Positions 24,179-32,737 of a stretch of DNA of 64,000 bases are shown here, piece after piece (positions within the stretch are counted from its first letter, which is position 1; each line of letters begins with the position of its first letter). The notes under the pieces were generated by a model. It saw only the letters and a list, made by a program, of their open reading frames with translations. It was not told where the DNA came from and ran no database searches. A program made the translations under genes and the position numbers. This DNA comes from JAIBJN01 sp963775395 (GTDB taxonomy: Bacteria > Actinomycetota > Thermoleophilia > Gaiellales > Gaiellaceae), in NCBI GenBank assembly GCA_963775395.1, contig CAVZIX010000005.1:268813-332812 (forward strand). Reading direction: 5' to 3'.

Positions 24179-24721
24179 ATGAAGGTCAGACACCCGCGCG
24201 GGCTTCTGCTCGCGCTCATTGGCTCGCTCGCGCTCGCGGCTCCCGCGGGAGCCGCAGCGACCCAGTCCTCCGAAAAGATGGCGAACACTCTCGTGGAGGA
24301 GATCGAGCAACACCGTGCACAGACGTGGCACCGCCAGCGCGTGATGGGCATCCCGCGGACCCGGACGAAGTTCCTGGAGCGCCGCGCGGGCTCCCTCGAG
24401 GTGCTCCGCGAGCTGCGAGACACCTGGCGGACGCGTGCATTGCGCACGCGCAAGCGGCTCATCCGCCCGCCGCACCGAGCGGCCTGGCTCTGCATCCACC
24501 GGTACGAGGGCTCGTGGAACGACCCGAATGCTCCGTACTACGGCGGGCTGCAGATGGACATCACGTTCCAGCGCACCTACGGCCGCTACCTCCTGCGGCG
24601 CAAGGGCACTGCGAACCGCTGGACGCCCGCCGAGCAGATGTGGACGGCCGAGAAGGCCCTCCGCGCCGGCCGCGGGTTCCACCCGTGGCCGAACACCGCA
24701 CGACGCTGCGGCCTCCTCTAG
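24179..24721 (+). CDS. Secreted Rpf-like transglycosylase
   Basis: The 180-residue protein starts at ATG 24179, preceded by AAGGGGG. It has a signal peptide (LLLALIGSLALAAPAGA), a helical Arg-rich linker, and a C-terminal domain WLCIHRYEGSWNDPNAPYYGGLQMDITFQRTYG with ERT-like catalytic Glu110. The YYGGLQ stretch and the final PW-P...C pattern are those of transglycosylase-like/resuscitation-promoting-factor domains that cut peptidoglycan. Two Cys (105 and 177) may form a disulfide. A strong terminator follows. Confidence 0.85.
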   Translation: MKVRHPRGLLLALIGSLALAAPAGAAATQSSEKMANTLVEEIEQHRAQTWHRQRVMGIPRTRTKFLERRAGSLEVLRELRDTWRTRALRTRKRLIRPPHRAAWLCIHRYEGSWNDPNAPYYGGLQMDITFQRTYGRYLLRRKGTANRWTPAEQMWTAEKALRAGRGFHPWPNTARRCGLL

Positions 24722-24731
24722 CCGTCTCCGG

Positions 24732-24770
24732 CGGCCACGTCCGGGGTCTGACCCCGGACGTGGCCGTTTT
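24732..24770 (+). terminator. Intrinsic terminator
   Basis: A perfect 15-bp stem (24732-24746 with 24752-24766), five-base loop and TTTT tail follow the Rpf-like gene by 10 bases. The 3' arm sequence recurs at 24875-24892, where it forms part of a weaker hairpin past the end of the NrtR-like gene. Confidence 0.85.
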
Positions 24771-24893
24771 GGGCGACTGCAAGGCGCCAGGCGAAGGGAC
24801 AGGCTCAAAGGCGGTCCGCAAGCCGCGAAGCCGAAACCTGTGGAGAGACACGTCCGTAGGCCACCCGTCCAGAGCCTGACCCCGGACGTGGCG

Positions 24894-25589
24894 CTAAGGG
24901 TCAGCGGGCGGGCGCAGGACGGCGAAGGGGTCGGTGACCTCGAGGGTGGCGGATGCGAAGCGGAAGACCGCGGCCGGGCGGCCGCCGGAGCGGCCGGGCG
25001 GGCGCGTCTCGCCGGTCGGCTCCAGGAGGCGCCGGCGAAGCAGGACCCGCTGGAGGTTGGTCGCCGACACGTCGTGGCCGAGCGCGGCGCGGTAGAGGAC
25101 GCGGAGCTCGGAGATCGTGAACGACGGCGGCGCGAGCGCGAAGCCGACGTTCGTGTACGAGAGCTTCGCGCGCAGGCGCTCGCGGCCGGCCAGGGCGATG
25201 TCGCCGTGGTCGAAGGCCATCACGGGTAGGCCGTCGACGGGATGCCACGTCGTGTCGTCCGGGACCCGCGGGTCGATGTGCGCCGGAACGAGGCCGAGGT
25301 AGGCGGTGGCGACGAGCCATTCCTGGGGATGGCGCCCAGGGTCGCTGCACGTCTCGAGCTGCTCCAGGTGGGAAAGGTCGCGGACGTCGACCTTGGCCGC
25401 CAGGTGGCGGCGGATCGACTCCTCGAGGGTCTCCCCCGGCTCGAGCCGCCCGCCGGGCAGAGCCCAGGCGCCGAGGAAGGGCTCGCGGGCCCGCTCCCAC
25501 ACGAGCACCTGCAGCTCGCCGTCGCGGACCTGGAGCACGGCGCCCAGGGCCTCATGGGCCGGACGACCCTCTGTGGTAGACTTCGACAC
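24894..25589 (-). CDS. nrtR: NrtR-like Nudix-related transcriptional regulator
   Basis: The 231-residue protein joins an N-terminal Nudix fold (residues 12-150) to a C-terminal winged helix (about 155-225; FTISELRVLYRAALGHDVSATNLQRVLLRRRLLEPTGE). The Nudix box starts correctly (GGRLEPGE) but the catalytic REUxEE part reads RHLAAKV, so hydrolysis should be lost. That combination defines NrtR, a repressor of NAD-biosynthesis genes that senses ADP-ribose. It is divergent from a nicotinamidase-like gene, a classic NrtR target. Autorepression through the shared 46-base intergenic is likely. The GTG start has a weak ribosome site. Confidence 0.85.
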   Translation of the reverse strand: MSKSTTEGRPAHEALGAVLQVRDGELQVLVWERAREPFLGAWALPGGRLEPGETLEESIRRHLAAKVDVRDLSHLEQLETCSDPGRHPQEWLVATAYLGLVPAHIDPRVPDDTTWHPVDGLPVMAFDHGDIALAGRERLRAKLSYTNVGFALAPPSFTISELRVLYRAALGHDVSATNLQRVLLRRRLLEPTGETRPPGRSGGRPAAVFRFASATLEVTDPFAVLRPPADP

Positions 25590-25635
25590 GAGTTATCGAC
25601 TGATAGGCAAAAACTTAGCTAGGAGGATAGCTGGA
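25590..25635. promoter_or_regulatory. Shared nrtR/nicotinamidase control region
   Basis: The 46 bases between two divergent starts hold the inverted repeat TATC-GACT-GATA and a nearby TAGCTA palindrome, next to the AGGAGG of the nicotinamidase-like gene. This is the natural place for an NrtR operator. It does not match a motif I can recall exactly. Confidence 0.45.
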
Positions 25636-26178
25636 ATGAAGGCCCTCATCATCGTCGACATGCTCAAGGACTTCGTCGACGGCAAGCTGGCCAACCCGAA
25701 GGCGCAGGACATGATCCCCCCGCTCCAGCGCCTGCTCGACCACGCGCGCGAGGACGGCTGGGTCGTCGTCTTCTCGAACGACGCCCACCAGCCCGACGAC
25801 CCGGAGCTGAAGATCTGGGGCGAGCACGCCATGGCGGGCGACCCGGGCGCCGAGGTCATCGAAGAGCTCACGCCGCGGGATGGGGAGATCATCTCCGACA
25901 AGCGCGGCTACGGCGCCTTCGACGGTACGGGCCTCGACGAGCAGCTCCGCGGGCTGGGCGTCGACGAGGTCGTCATCACCGGCCAGCACACCCACATCTG
26001 CGTGCGGCACTCCTCGTACGGGGCGCTCATCCGCGGATATGAGATCACGATTCCCGAGGACGCCGTCTGCGCGTTCGAGGGCGTCAGCGAAGAGGATGCC
26101 CTCGAGTACCTGAAGGGCACGTACGGCGCCTCCATCACGACCGTCGACGCGCTCGTCGGCTCGCCGGTCACCGCGTAG
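25636..26178 (+). CDS. pncA: Nicotinamidase-like isochorismatase-family amidohydrolase
   Basis: The 180-residue protein has the cysteine-hydrolase triad Asp8 (LIIVDM), Lys89 (ISDKRG) and Cys122 (HTHICVRHSS). It also has the metal-binding set of nicotinamidases, Asp49 and His51 (SNDAHQ) and His64 (GEHAMAG). These support conversion of nicotinamide to nicotinate for NAD salvage. A less specific cysteine hydrolase is possible. AGGAGG lies 10 bases before the ATG. The divergent NrtR-like gene strengthens the NAD link, and a terminator follows. Confidence 0.82.
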   Translation: MKALIIVDMLKDFVDGKLANPKAQDMIPPLQRLLDHAREDGWVVVFSNDAHQPDDPELKIWGEHAMAGDPGAEVIEELTPRDGEIISDKRGYGAFDGTGLDEQLRGLGVDEVVITGQHTHICVRHSSYGALIRGYEITIPEDAVCAFEGVSEEDALEYLKGTYGASITTVDALVGSPVTA

Positions 26179-26194
26179 CTGCACTGCGGCTCAA

Positions 26195-26223
26195 GGGCGG
26201 CGCCGGCCAGGGCGGCGCCGCCC
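26195..26223 (+). terminator. Terminator hairpin after the nicotinamidase-like gene
   Basis: GGGCGGCGCC (26195-26204) pairs perfectly with GGCGCCGCCC (26214-26223) around a nine-base loop, 17 bases past the stop. No T-tract. Confidence 0.6.
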
Positions 26224-26252
26224 ATCCCCCGGCGGTGGCTAGGCTGGCTCAC

Positions 26253-28193
26253 ATGAACCGCCTCGCCTCCGAGACGAGCCCCTACCTCCTCCAGCACGCC
26301 GACAACCCGGTGGACTGGTACCCGTGGGGCGACGAGGCCTTCGCGCTGGCACGCGCCGAGGACCGCCCCATCCTGCTGTCGGTCGGCTACGCCGCCTGTC
26401 ACTGGTGCCACGTCATGGAGCACGAGTCGTTCGAGGACGAGGAGACCGCCGCCCTCATGAACCGTGACTTCGTGCCGGTGAAGGTCGACCGCGAGGAACG
26501 GCCCGACGTCGACGGGCTCTACATGGATGCGGTCGTCGCGCTGACCGGCCACGGCGGCTGGCCGATGACCGTCTTCCTCACGCCCGACGGCCGCCCCTTC
26601 TACGGCGGGACGTATTTCCCGCCCGAGCCCCGGCACGGCATGCCGAGCTTCTCGCAGGTGCTCGAGGCCGTGTCGCAGGCTTACGAGGGCAACCGCCGCG
26701 ACCTCGAGCAGCAGGCGGACGCGCTCGTGGGGGCGATCAAGCAGGCGAGCGAGCGAGCGCCCTCGTCCGAGCCTCTGACGAGCGGCCTTCTCAGCGGGGT
26801 CGTGCCGGCGCTGCGCCACTCCTTCGATCCGAACGAGGGCGGCTTCGGGCCCGCGCCGAAGTTTCCGGCCGCCTCGACGATCGAGTTGCTCCTGCGCCTC
26901 CATGCCGCCAACGGCGACGAGGAGGCGCTCTCGATGGCGCGCCTGACGCTCGACCGGATGGCGGCGGGCGGGATGTACGACGTGCTCGGAGGCGGCTTCC
27001 ACCGCTACTCGGTGGACGCCCACTGGCTCGTCCCGCACTTCGAGAAGATGCTCTACGACAACGCGCTCCTCGCCTCGGCCTATCTGCACGCCTGGGTCGT
27101 GACGGGAGAGGAGCGTTACCGCCGCGTGACCACGGAGACGCTCGACTACGTGCTGCGTGAGCTGAGGCTGGCCGAAGGAGGTCTCGCCTCCGCGCAGGAC
27201 GCCGACACGGACGGCGTCGAGGGGCTTACGTTCACATGGACGGCCGACGAGATCGAGTCCGTGCTCGGCGAAGCCCATCCCGAGTGGCTCCAGCCTTTCG
27301 AGCACGAGCGCTTCATCCTCCGCGCCGACGTGCCCGAGGACGCCCGCGAGCAGCTCCTCGCCGAACGGATACGCCGCCCGCAGCCGCTGCGCGACGACAA
27401 GGCGCTGGCGGCCTGGAACGGGCTCGCGCTGACGGCGCTGGCCCAGGCGGGCGCCAGGCTCGGGCGCCGCGACTACGTCGACGCGGCCGTCGGCGTGGCG
27501 GAGTTCGTCCTCACCCTGCTCACGGACGACCAGGGCCGCCTGCTGCGCTCGTTCCGCGCCGGCAAGGCACAGATCGCCGCCTACCTCGAGGACTACGCGA
27601 ACGTCGCCAACGGGCTCCTGGAGCTCTCGTGGGCGACGGGCGACGTCCGATGGCTCGAGGAGTCCCGCCGCCTGGCGGGCCTGATGGTCGAGCTGTTCGC
27701 CGACGAGACACGCGGCGGCTTCTTCGTGGACGCGCCGGAGGGCGACGGGCTCGTCGCCCGGCGCAAGGAGTTCGACGATCACCCCACTCCCGCAGGGAAC
27801 TCGATGGCCGCTTACGTGCTCCTCCGGCTCGCGCGGATCTACGGCGACGTCGAGCTCGAGCAGCAGGCCGTAGGTGTGTTCCGCCTCGCGCGACCGCTGA
27901 TGGAGCGTGCGCCCGCCGCCGTGTCGCACCTGCTGTGCGCGCTCGACCTCCACTTCTCGACGCCGCAGGAGATCGCGGTCGTGGGCGACTCGGGCGAGCT
28001 GCGCGCGGCTGCGCTCGAGGGATACCTCCCCAACGCCGTCTTCGCCTTTTCCGACGCGCCGACCGACGCTGTCCCGCTCCTGGCGGGCAAGGATCTCGTC
28101 GACGGTGGCCCGGCCGCCTACGTGTGCGAGAGCTTCTCCTGTCAGCGGCCGGTCACCGGTGCGAAGGATCTTCGCGCGCTGCTCGCGGCGTAA
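26253..28193 (+). CDS. YyaL/SPATA20 family thioredoxin-domain protein (DUF255)
   Basis: The 646-residue protein starts at the family-typical MNRLASETSPYLLQHADNPVDWYPWG; an upstream GTG at 26235 is less likely. The N-terminal thioredoxin-like domain carries CHWC (Cys49-Cys52) and the conserved HVMEHESFEDEE, GWPMTVFLTPDGRPFYGGTYFPP block. The rest is an (alpha/alpha)6-type barrel like N-acylglucosamine epimerases (GGGFHRYSVDAHWLVPHFEKMLYDNALL). The family is widespread and soluble, with no proven reaction; roles in redox or sugar chemistry have been proposed. Length equals the family norm. The ATPase gene follows after 9 bases. Confidence 0.93.
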   Translation: MNRLASETSPYLLQHADNPVDWYPWGDEAFALARAEDRPILLSVGYAACHWCHVMEHESFEDEETAALMNRDFVPVKVDREERPDVDGLYMDAVVALTGHGGWPMTVFLTPDGRPFYGGTYFPPEPRHGMPSFSQVLEAVSQAYEGNRRDLEQQADALVGAIKQASERAPSSEPLTSGLLSGVVPALRHSFDPNEGGFGPAPKFPAASTIELLLRLHAANGDEEALSMARLTLDRMAAGGMYDVLGGGFHRYSVDAHWLVPHFEKMLYDNALLASAYLHAWVVTGEERYRRVTTETLDYVLRELRLAEGGLASAQDADTDGVEGLTFTWTADEIESVLGEAHPEWLQPFEHERFILRADVPEDAREQLLAERIRRPQPLRDDKALAAWNGLALTALAQAGARLGRRDYVDAAVGVAEFVLTLLTDDQGRLLRSFRAGKAQIAAYLEDYANVANGLLELSWATGDVRWLEESRRLAGLMVELFADETRGGFFVDAPEGDGLVARRKEFDDHPTPAGNSMAAYVLLRLARIYGDVELEQQAVGVFRLARPLMERAPAAVSHLLCALDLHFSTPQEIAVVGDSGELRAAALEGYLPNAVFAFSDAPTDAVPLLAGKDLVDGGPAAYVCESFSCQRPVTGAKDLRALLAA

Positions 28194-28202
28194 AGTTCGA
28201 CC

Positions 28203-29360
28203 GTGCCGAAGCACCTCCAGCTCAACCTCGATGTCCACCAGACGCCGGTCCCGGGGCTGTTCCTGCAGGAGGCCCTGCAGCGCGACCTGACCAGGTTCGT
28301 GAGCGATTCCTGGCCGTGCACCGCGAAGCTCGACGCTCCCGACGCGGTCTGGCTGAGCAGTGGCCAGAACGGCACGGACGCTGCGCTGGAGCTGGGCGAG
28401 GGGACGCTCGGGCTCGTCCATGTCGGCTTCGGCAACGCCTACGCCCAGGTCGCCGCCGCGAGCGACGACGCCGCCAAGGCCGGGCTGGAGAAGATTCGCG
28501 CCCTCCTGCCGCGGGCTGCCCGCGAGCGTGAGGGGCGCGTGCCGGTCAGCTTCTGGTCGTACGGGCCGCACGGCCCGATGCCGATGGGCCGCACGCTGTC
28601 CGTGCCCTCCTGGGAGGAGATCGCCGGCAACTACGCAGACGCCACGAAGGACGGGCTCGCGCGGCTGATGACCGGCGACCTGCCCTGGCGCGGCGGCCAG
28701 CTCATCCTCTGGCACGGCGAGACGGGCACCGGCAAGACGACCGCGCTCCGGGCCCTGGCCCGCGAGTGGTCGTCGTGGTGCGAGCCCCACTACATCACCG
28801 ATCCCGAGAAGTTCTTCGGCGCTCAGTCCGACTACATGCTCTCGGTCATGCTCCAGTCCGAGATGTACGACGAGGAGGACGGCGAGACGGCGTACGGCTC
28901 CGAGGTCGTGGGCATCGCCAGCTCCCTCGGACACGGAATGTGGGCCGTTCCGCCGGTCTCGTTCTACGGGCGGAAGGACGGGGAGACGGCGCCCACCTGG
29001 CGCCTGCTGATCCTCGAAGACACGGGCGAGCTCCTGTCCGCGGATGCGCGGATGCAAGCAGGCCAGGGCCTGTCGCGCTTCCTCAACGTGGTGGACGGTC
29101 TGATCGGCCAGGGGTTGCGGATCCTCGTGCTCGTGACGACGAACGAGGAGCTCGGCGCCCTCCACCCCGCGATCTCGCGCCCGGGCCGCTGCGCCTCGAA
29201 CGTCCTCTTTACACGGATCCCGGTCGAGCAGGCGAACGCCTGGCTCGCGGAGCGCGAGCACGAGAGCACGGTCTCGAAGCCGACGACGCTCGCCGGCCTC
29301 TACGCGCTCGTCGAGGGCTGGGACGCCGTCACCCATCGCCAGCAAACCGGCTTCGGCTAA
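28203..29360 (+). CDS. AAA ATPase with DUF5925 N-terminal domain
   Basis: The 385-residue protein has an N-terminal DUF5925-like region (residues 1-165) and an AAA core with Walker A GETGTGKTT (about 181-189), Walker B LLILEDTGELL, a sensor-1-like VLVTTNEE and an arginine-finger region SRPGRC. AAA proteins of this plan are found mainly in actinobacteria and have no known partner. It lies 9 bases after the YyaL gene, so co-transcription is likely. It ends head-to-head with udgX, 3 bases between stops. Confidence 0.88.
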   Translation: MPKHLQLNLDVHQTPVPGLFLQEALQRDLTRFVSDSWPCTAKLDAPDAVWLSSGQNGTDAALELGEGTLGLVHVGFGNAYAQVAAASDDAAKAGLEKIRALLPRAAREREGRVPVSFWSYGPHGPMPMGRTLSVPSWEEIAGNYADATKDGLARLMTGDLPWRGGQLILWHGETGTGKTTALRALAREWSSWCEPHYITDPEKFFGAQSDYMLSVMLQSEMYDEEDGETAYGSEVVGIASSLGHGMWAVPPVSFYGRKDGETAPTWRLLILEDTGELLSADARMQAGQGLSRFLNVVDGLIGQGLRILVLVTTNEELGALHPAISRPGRCASNVLFTRIPVEQANAWLAEREHESTVSKPTTLAGLYALVEGWDAVTHRQQTGFG

Positions 29361-29363
29361 CTC

Positions 29364-29993
29364 CTAGAGCAGCTTCGCCACGGCGCGCAGGTCGGCCACG
29401 AACGCCGCATACGCTTCCTGCCGCTCGGCTTCGTCCCGGGCGCGGAGAATCGACGACGGGTGCACGGTCGCCAGCACGTTCGGGGCGAGGTCGGAATCGA
29501 CCGGGACGCCACGCTCGCGGGTGACCCGGAACCCGCGGCCGAGGAGCGTTTGCGCCGCGGTCGCGCCGAGCGCGACGAGCACGTCCGGCTTCACGGCCCC
29601 GAGCTCGGCGTCGAGCCACGGCCGGCACGCGGTGATTTCCTCGAGGTTCGGCTTCTGGTGGATGCGTCGCTTTCCGCGCGCCTTCCATTTGAAGTGCTTG
29701 ACGGCGTTCGTGAGGTAGACCTCCCCGCGATCGATGCCGGCCTCGGCCAGCGCGTCGTCGAGGACGCGCCCGGCGGGACCGACGAACGGCCTCCCCTCGA
29801 TGTCCTCACGGTCGCCCGGCTGCTCGCCGACGAGCATGACCGCAGCCTTCGCCGGCCCCTCGCCGAAGACCGTCTGCGTCGCGTCCTTCCAGAGCGGGCA
29901 GGCGCGGCAGCCGGCAGCTGCCTCGCGCAGCTTGGTCAGTGTCGGCCGCTTCGGGACGAGCGGAGCGGCGGTCTCGGCGAGGGAAGGCGTCAC
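29364..29993 (-). CDS. udgX: UdgX-type uracil-DNA glycosylase
   Basis: The 209-residue protein belongs to UDG family 4/X. Fe-S cysteines are Cys29, Cys32 and Cys123 with a fourth further on less clear. Motif A is GEQPGDRED (56-64) and motif B is HPSSILR. The UdgX-specific loop KRRIH (108-112) is complete, including the His (112) that in mycobacterial UdgX bonds covalently to the excised-uracil site. UdgX thus traps uracil-containing DNA and does not turn over. The gene stands alone, and no SOS box was evident. Confidence 0.93.
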   Translation of the reverse strand: MTPSLAETAAPLVPKRPTLTKLREAAAGCRACPLWKDATQTVFGEGPAKAAVMLVGEQPGDREDIEGRPFVGPAGRVLDDALAEAGIDRGEVYLTNAVKHFKWKARGKRRIHQKPNLEEITACRPWLDAELGAVKPDVLVALGATAAQTLLGRGFRVTRERGVPVDSDLAPNVLATVHPSSILRARDEAERQEAYAAFVADLRAVAKLL

Positions 29994-30030
29994 GAATGGG
30001 TCCTACCCACCCGTTGACCGGCGCACCCTC

Positions 30031-30879
30031 CTAGGCGCGGACGACGACCGGCGCGCCCAGCGGGACGACCCGCATGAGGAAGCGCATGTCCTCGGCGCTC
30101 GCGCGCGGGCAGCCGACGGAGACGGCGGCGCCGATCGAGGAGGGGTCGTTCGTGCCGTGGACGGCGATCCGGTCGCCACCCGTCCAGCCCGGCGGCAGGT
30201 TCGGCTGGTGAGCGGAGAGCGCCAGGATGCAGCAGCCGTAGTACGAGCCGTAGCGCGAGCCCGGAAGCTTGTCGGTGACGGCGAAGCGGCCGACGGGCGT
30301 GGGCGAGCTCGCCCGGCCGATCGCGACCGTCATCCGGCGGACGACCTCGCCGCGGCGGCGGACGACGAGCCGCCGCTCGGAGAGATCGATGACGATCCGA
30401 ACGCGCGTCGCGCTGAGTCGCACGGTGCTCTCCTGCGGGTCGACCCAGCCGAGCCGCCCGTTCGCGACGTGCGTCGTGACGACGCCGAGCCAGCGTCCGC
30501 GCTGCGCGGCGACGGCGAGCGTAGTCGGCGAGCCGAACTCCGTCCGGCCGTCGAGCCGCGCCACGACCCGCCCGCGGGGGCGCGATCGAACCACGATCGT
30601 GGAGCCGCCGGCCGGTCGCAGGATCACGGCGCCGGGGTCGGGAGTCGGCGCTGGGGGGACGGCGCTAGGGTCGGGCTCGCGAAGCGGGGCGCGCTCGACA
30701 GGCTCTGCCCCGAGGACGGGTTGGGGGACGGCCGCCGGGGCCTGCGCGACGTCGGGCGGGGCCTCCTGCCCTGAGGCGGGTCGCGCGAGGATCGTCAGCA
30801 CGGCGCCGACGGCCGCGAGGATCGCGACGAAGACGACGACGTGCGGCGGGAGGTAGAAGCGCCCCATCGCTACGCTCAT
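30031..30879 (-). CDS. L,D-transpeptidase (YkuD) with SH3-like domain
   Basis: The 282-residue protein has an N-terminal membrane anchor (VVVFVAILAAVGAVLTILA), a Pro-rich linker (40-82), an SH3b-like domain (about 84-150) and a YkuD domain (about 158-282). Catalytic Cys257 and Arg259 are present in SVGCPRAS, and His241 in VHGTND is conserved. However, the family motif SHGCxR here has Val255 in place of the usual His. The enzyme class crosslinks peptidoglycan or attaches proteins to it; activity with this substitution is uncertain. Start ATG 30879 is one of two in frame (the other is Met5). Confidence 0.87.
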   Translation of the reverse strand: MSVAMGRFYLPPHVVVFVAILAAVGAVLTILARPASGQEAPPDVAQAPAAVPQPVLGAEPVERAPLREPDPSAVPPAPTPDPGAVILRPAGGSTIVVRSRPRGRVVARLDGRTEFGSPTTLAVAAQRGRWLGVVTTHVANGRLGWVDPQESTVRLSATRVRIVIDLSERRLVVRRRGEVVRRMTVAIGRASSPTPVGRFAVTDKLPGSRYGSYYGCCILALSAHQPNLPPGWTGGDRIAVHGTNDPSSIGAAVSVGCPRASAEDMRFLMRVVPLGAPVVVRA

Positions 30880-30934
30880 CGGGTGGCGAACCGGGACGCT
30901 CGTTCACTCGAACGAGGGATGGCTCGGAACGACC

Positions 30935-30956
30935 ACTGATGTCTTTTGACATCAGT
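30935..30956. promoter_or_regulatory. Perfect 9-bp inverted repeat between divergent genes
   Basis: ACTGATGTC and GACATCAGT flank TTTT, giving a 22-base palindrome between the L,D-transpeptidase and hydrolase genes. It overlaps TTGACA (30946-30951), a possible -35 box of the hydrolase. It may be an operator or a hairpin. Confidence 0.5.
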
Positions 30957-31680
30957 CACTGGGGGACCCAGCGTTCCCGCAAGATGCAGGGCAAAACATC
31001 CCCGAACAACCTTCAAACAACTGACCACGACCACCCAGGCACTGGAAACGGGCGCGGACCTGCGTCTCACGGGACCCGCAGAAGGCCTCGCGGTCGTCTG
31101 CGTGAACGGCGGCCAGGGACGCGACGTGCCCGGTACCTGGAGCGCGACCCTCGAATGGCTCGTGGAGCGGCTGGCGCCCGCCTTCCCCGCCCTCGGGTTC
31201 GCCGAGGTGCGCTACCGGATCAAGTCGTGGAACCGCCTCGGGATGTGCGTGGAGGACACGCTCGCGGCCCTCGATGCCGTCGCTCCCAGGCGGGCGCTCC
31301 TGCTCGGGTTCTCGATGGGTGGGGCCGTCGCGATCGGCGCGGCAGGCCACCCGGCCGTGCGCACGGTGCTCGGCCTTGCTCCGTGGATCCCGGACAGGCT
31401 CGACCTCTCCGGGCTTGACGGACGCCGGCTCGCCGTCTTCCACGGAACCTGGGACCGCTTCCTGCCGGGCGTGCCCGGCGTCAGCCCGTCGAGCTCACTC
31501 CGAGGCTTCGAGCGGGCCCGTGCGGGCGGCGTCGAGGGCTCCTACGAGCTGATCGCACGCGCCGTGCACCCGATCGCGGTCCGCGCTCCCTGGGGCGCAG
31601 CGCTGCCGCTCCCGCACGCCGGCCGCTGGGCGGAGCTCGTCGCGGACGAGCTCGAGCGGTTTCAGACCTCGGAGTGCTGA
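30946..31680 (+). CDS. Alpha/beta-hydrolase family protein
   Basis: The frame encodes up to 244 residues. The fold is recognisable from AVVCVNGGQG (oxyanion region), the elbow LLLGFSMGGAVAIGAAG (Ser nucleophile), APWIPDRLDLS, and HGTWDRFLPG (acid Asp). A His near VHPIAVRA or LPHAGRW could complete the triad. It resembles dienelactone-hydrolase-like enzymes; the substrate is unknown. The start is insecure: a TTG at 30946 lies inside the palindrome and may be too early, and no ATG or GTG in frame precedes the first strand. The end overlaps the desaturase gene by 19 bases (convergent). Confidence 0.75.
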   Translation: MTSVTGGPSVPARCRAKHPRTTFKQLTTTTQALETGADLRLTGPAEGLAVVCVNGGQGRDVPGTWSATLEWLVERLAPAFPALGFAEVRYRIKSWNRLGMCVEDTLAALDAVAPRRALLLGFSMGGAVAIGAAGHPAVRTVLGLAPWIPDRLDLSGLDGRRLAVFHGTWDRFLPGVPGVSPSSSLRGFERARAGGVEGSYELIARAVHPIAVRAPWGAALPLPHAGRWAELVADELERFQTSEC

Positions 31681-32611
31681 ATCCGGCGCCGCGCCATCTG
31701 CTCCGACGTCGGCCGTCTGACGTTCCAGGCGAGCCCGAGCTTCTCGAGCCCTCGGATGACCAACCATGACCCGTCGATCTGCCAGCGGTGCAGCCCGTGC
31801 CGGGCCGAGCTCGGGAACGCGTGGTGGTTGTTGTGCCAGCCCTCGCCAAGGACGAGCGCCGCGATCAACCCAGTTGTTCCGGGCCTCGTCCCGCGAGGAG
31901 TAGTCCTTGCGCCCGAACATGTGGCAGATCGAGTTCACGCTGAAGGTCGCGTGCTGGTAGAGGAAGATGCGGAGCAGGCCGGCCCAGACCATCGCCTCGA
32001 GCCCGCGGGCGACCGAGCCGCCGACGAGGAAGCCGACGGCGAACGGGATCCCCAGCGTGAGGATGACCCAGAGAAGGTAGAGCCGGTCGATCGTCCGGAC
32101 GAGCCGGTCCTCGTAGAGATCCTCGTCCGTACTCGCGGCCGCGCTCCATCCCCTTGAGCGTGAAGAGCCAGCCGACGTGCGAGTGGACGAAGCCGCGGAC
32201 GCTTGCCGCGAAGCCCTCCCCGTGGCCGACGTGCGGCGAGTGCGGGTCGCCGGGCTTGTCCGAGAGCGCGTGGTGCTTGCGGTGGTCGGTGACCCACTGC
32301 GTGACCGGCCCCTGCATCGCCATCGAGCCGAGGATGGCGAGCGAGGCCTTGACCGCAGGGCCAGTGTCGAAGCTCTTGTGCGTGAAGTAGCGGTGGAAGC
32401 CGACCGCATTCCCGATCGCAGTCAGGAAGTAGAGGACGACCAGGAGCACGAGGTCGACCCAGTGGAAGGCGACGCCCCAGAGGAGGCCCATGGCCGAGAG
32501 GAGGCCGAACGGCGGGATGACCACTGCGGCGACCGTGGCGATCTGGCTTGCCACGCTCGTCCGGTGTCGCACAGTTGCGACCTTGATCGTGTTGTCCACT
32601 GCTTGCTCCAT
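31662..32611 (-). pseudogene. Acyl-lipid/acyl-CoA delta-9-type fatty acid desaturase, frame-broken twice
   Basis: The ATG at 32611 follows GAGGTG by 5 bases. Three frames are needed to read the protein: MEQAVDNTIKVATVRH... to GMERGREYGR, then DLYEDRLVRTIDRLYLLW... to RDEARNNWV, then IAALVLGEGWHNNHHAF. Each join needs removal of one base (CC at 32121-32122, AA at 31867-31868). All three histidine boxes of membrane desaturases survive: HRYFTH, HRKHH and HNNHH, with membrane helices between them. Rebuilt, the enzyme has about 315 residues, the normal size, and would introduce a double bond into saturated acyl chains. Since nothing else is lost, sequence error is likelier than decay. Confidence 0.85.
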
Positions 32612-32737
32612 CTGCACCTCGATGCGGTTGGGTGCTAAGACGACGACCTTCCGAGGAAGGTTGCAGTCATCGGCCGCGGCATCCCGGGCCTTGATTCCGC
32701 TCACGCCTGCCTTACGGCGCGACTAAGCTTCCGAGCC

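Noticed and set aside
25908..29345. 1145-codon open frame on the minus strand
   Set aside because: Antisense to isochorismatase, YyaL and DUF5925 genes; GC-rich third positions of real genes keep the complement open. Arg/Gly/Val/Asp-heavy composition and no family.
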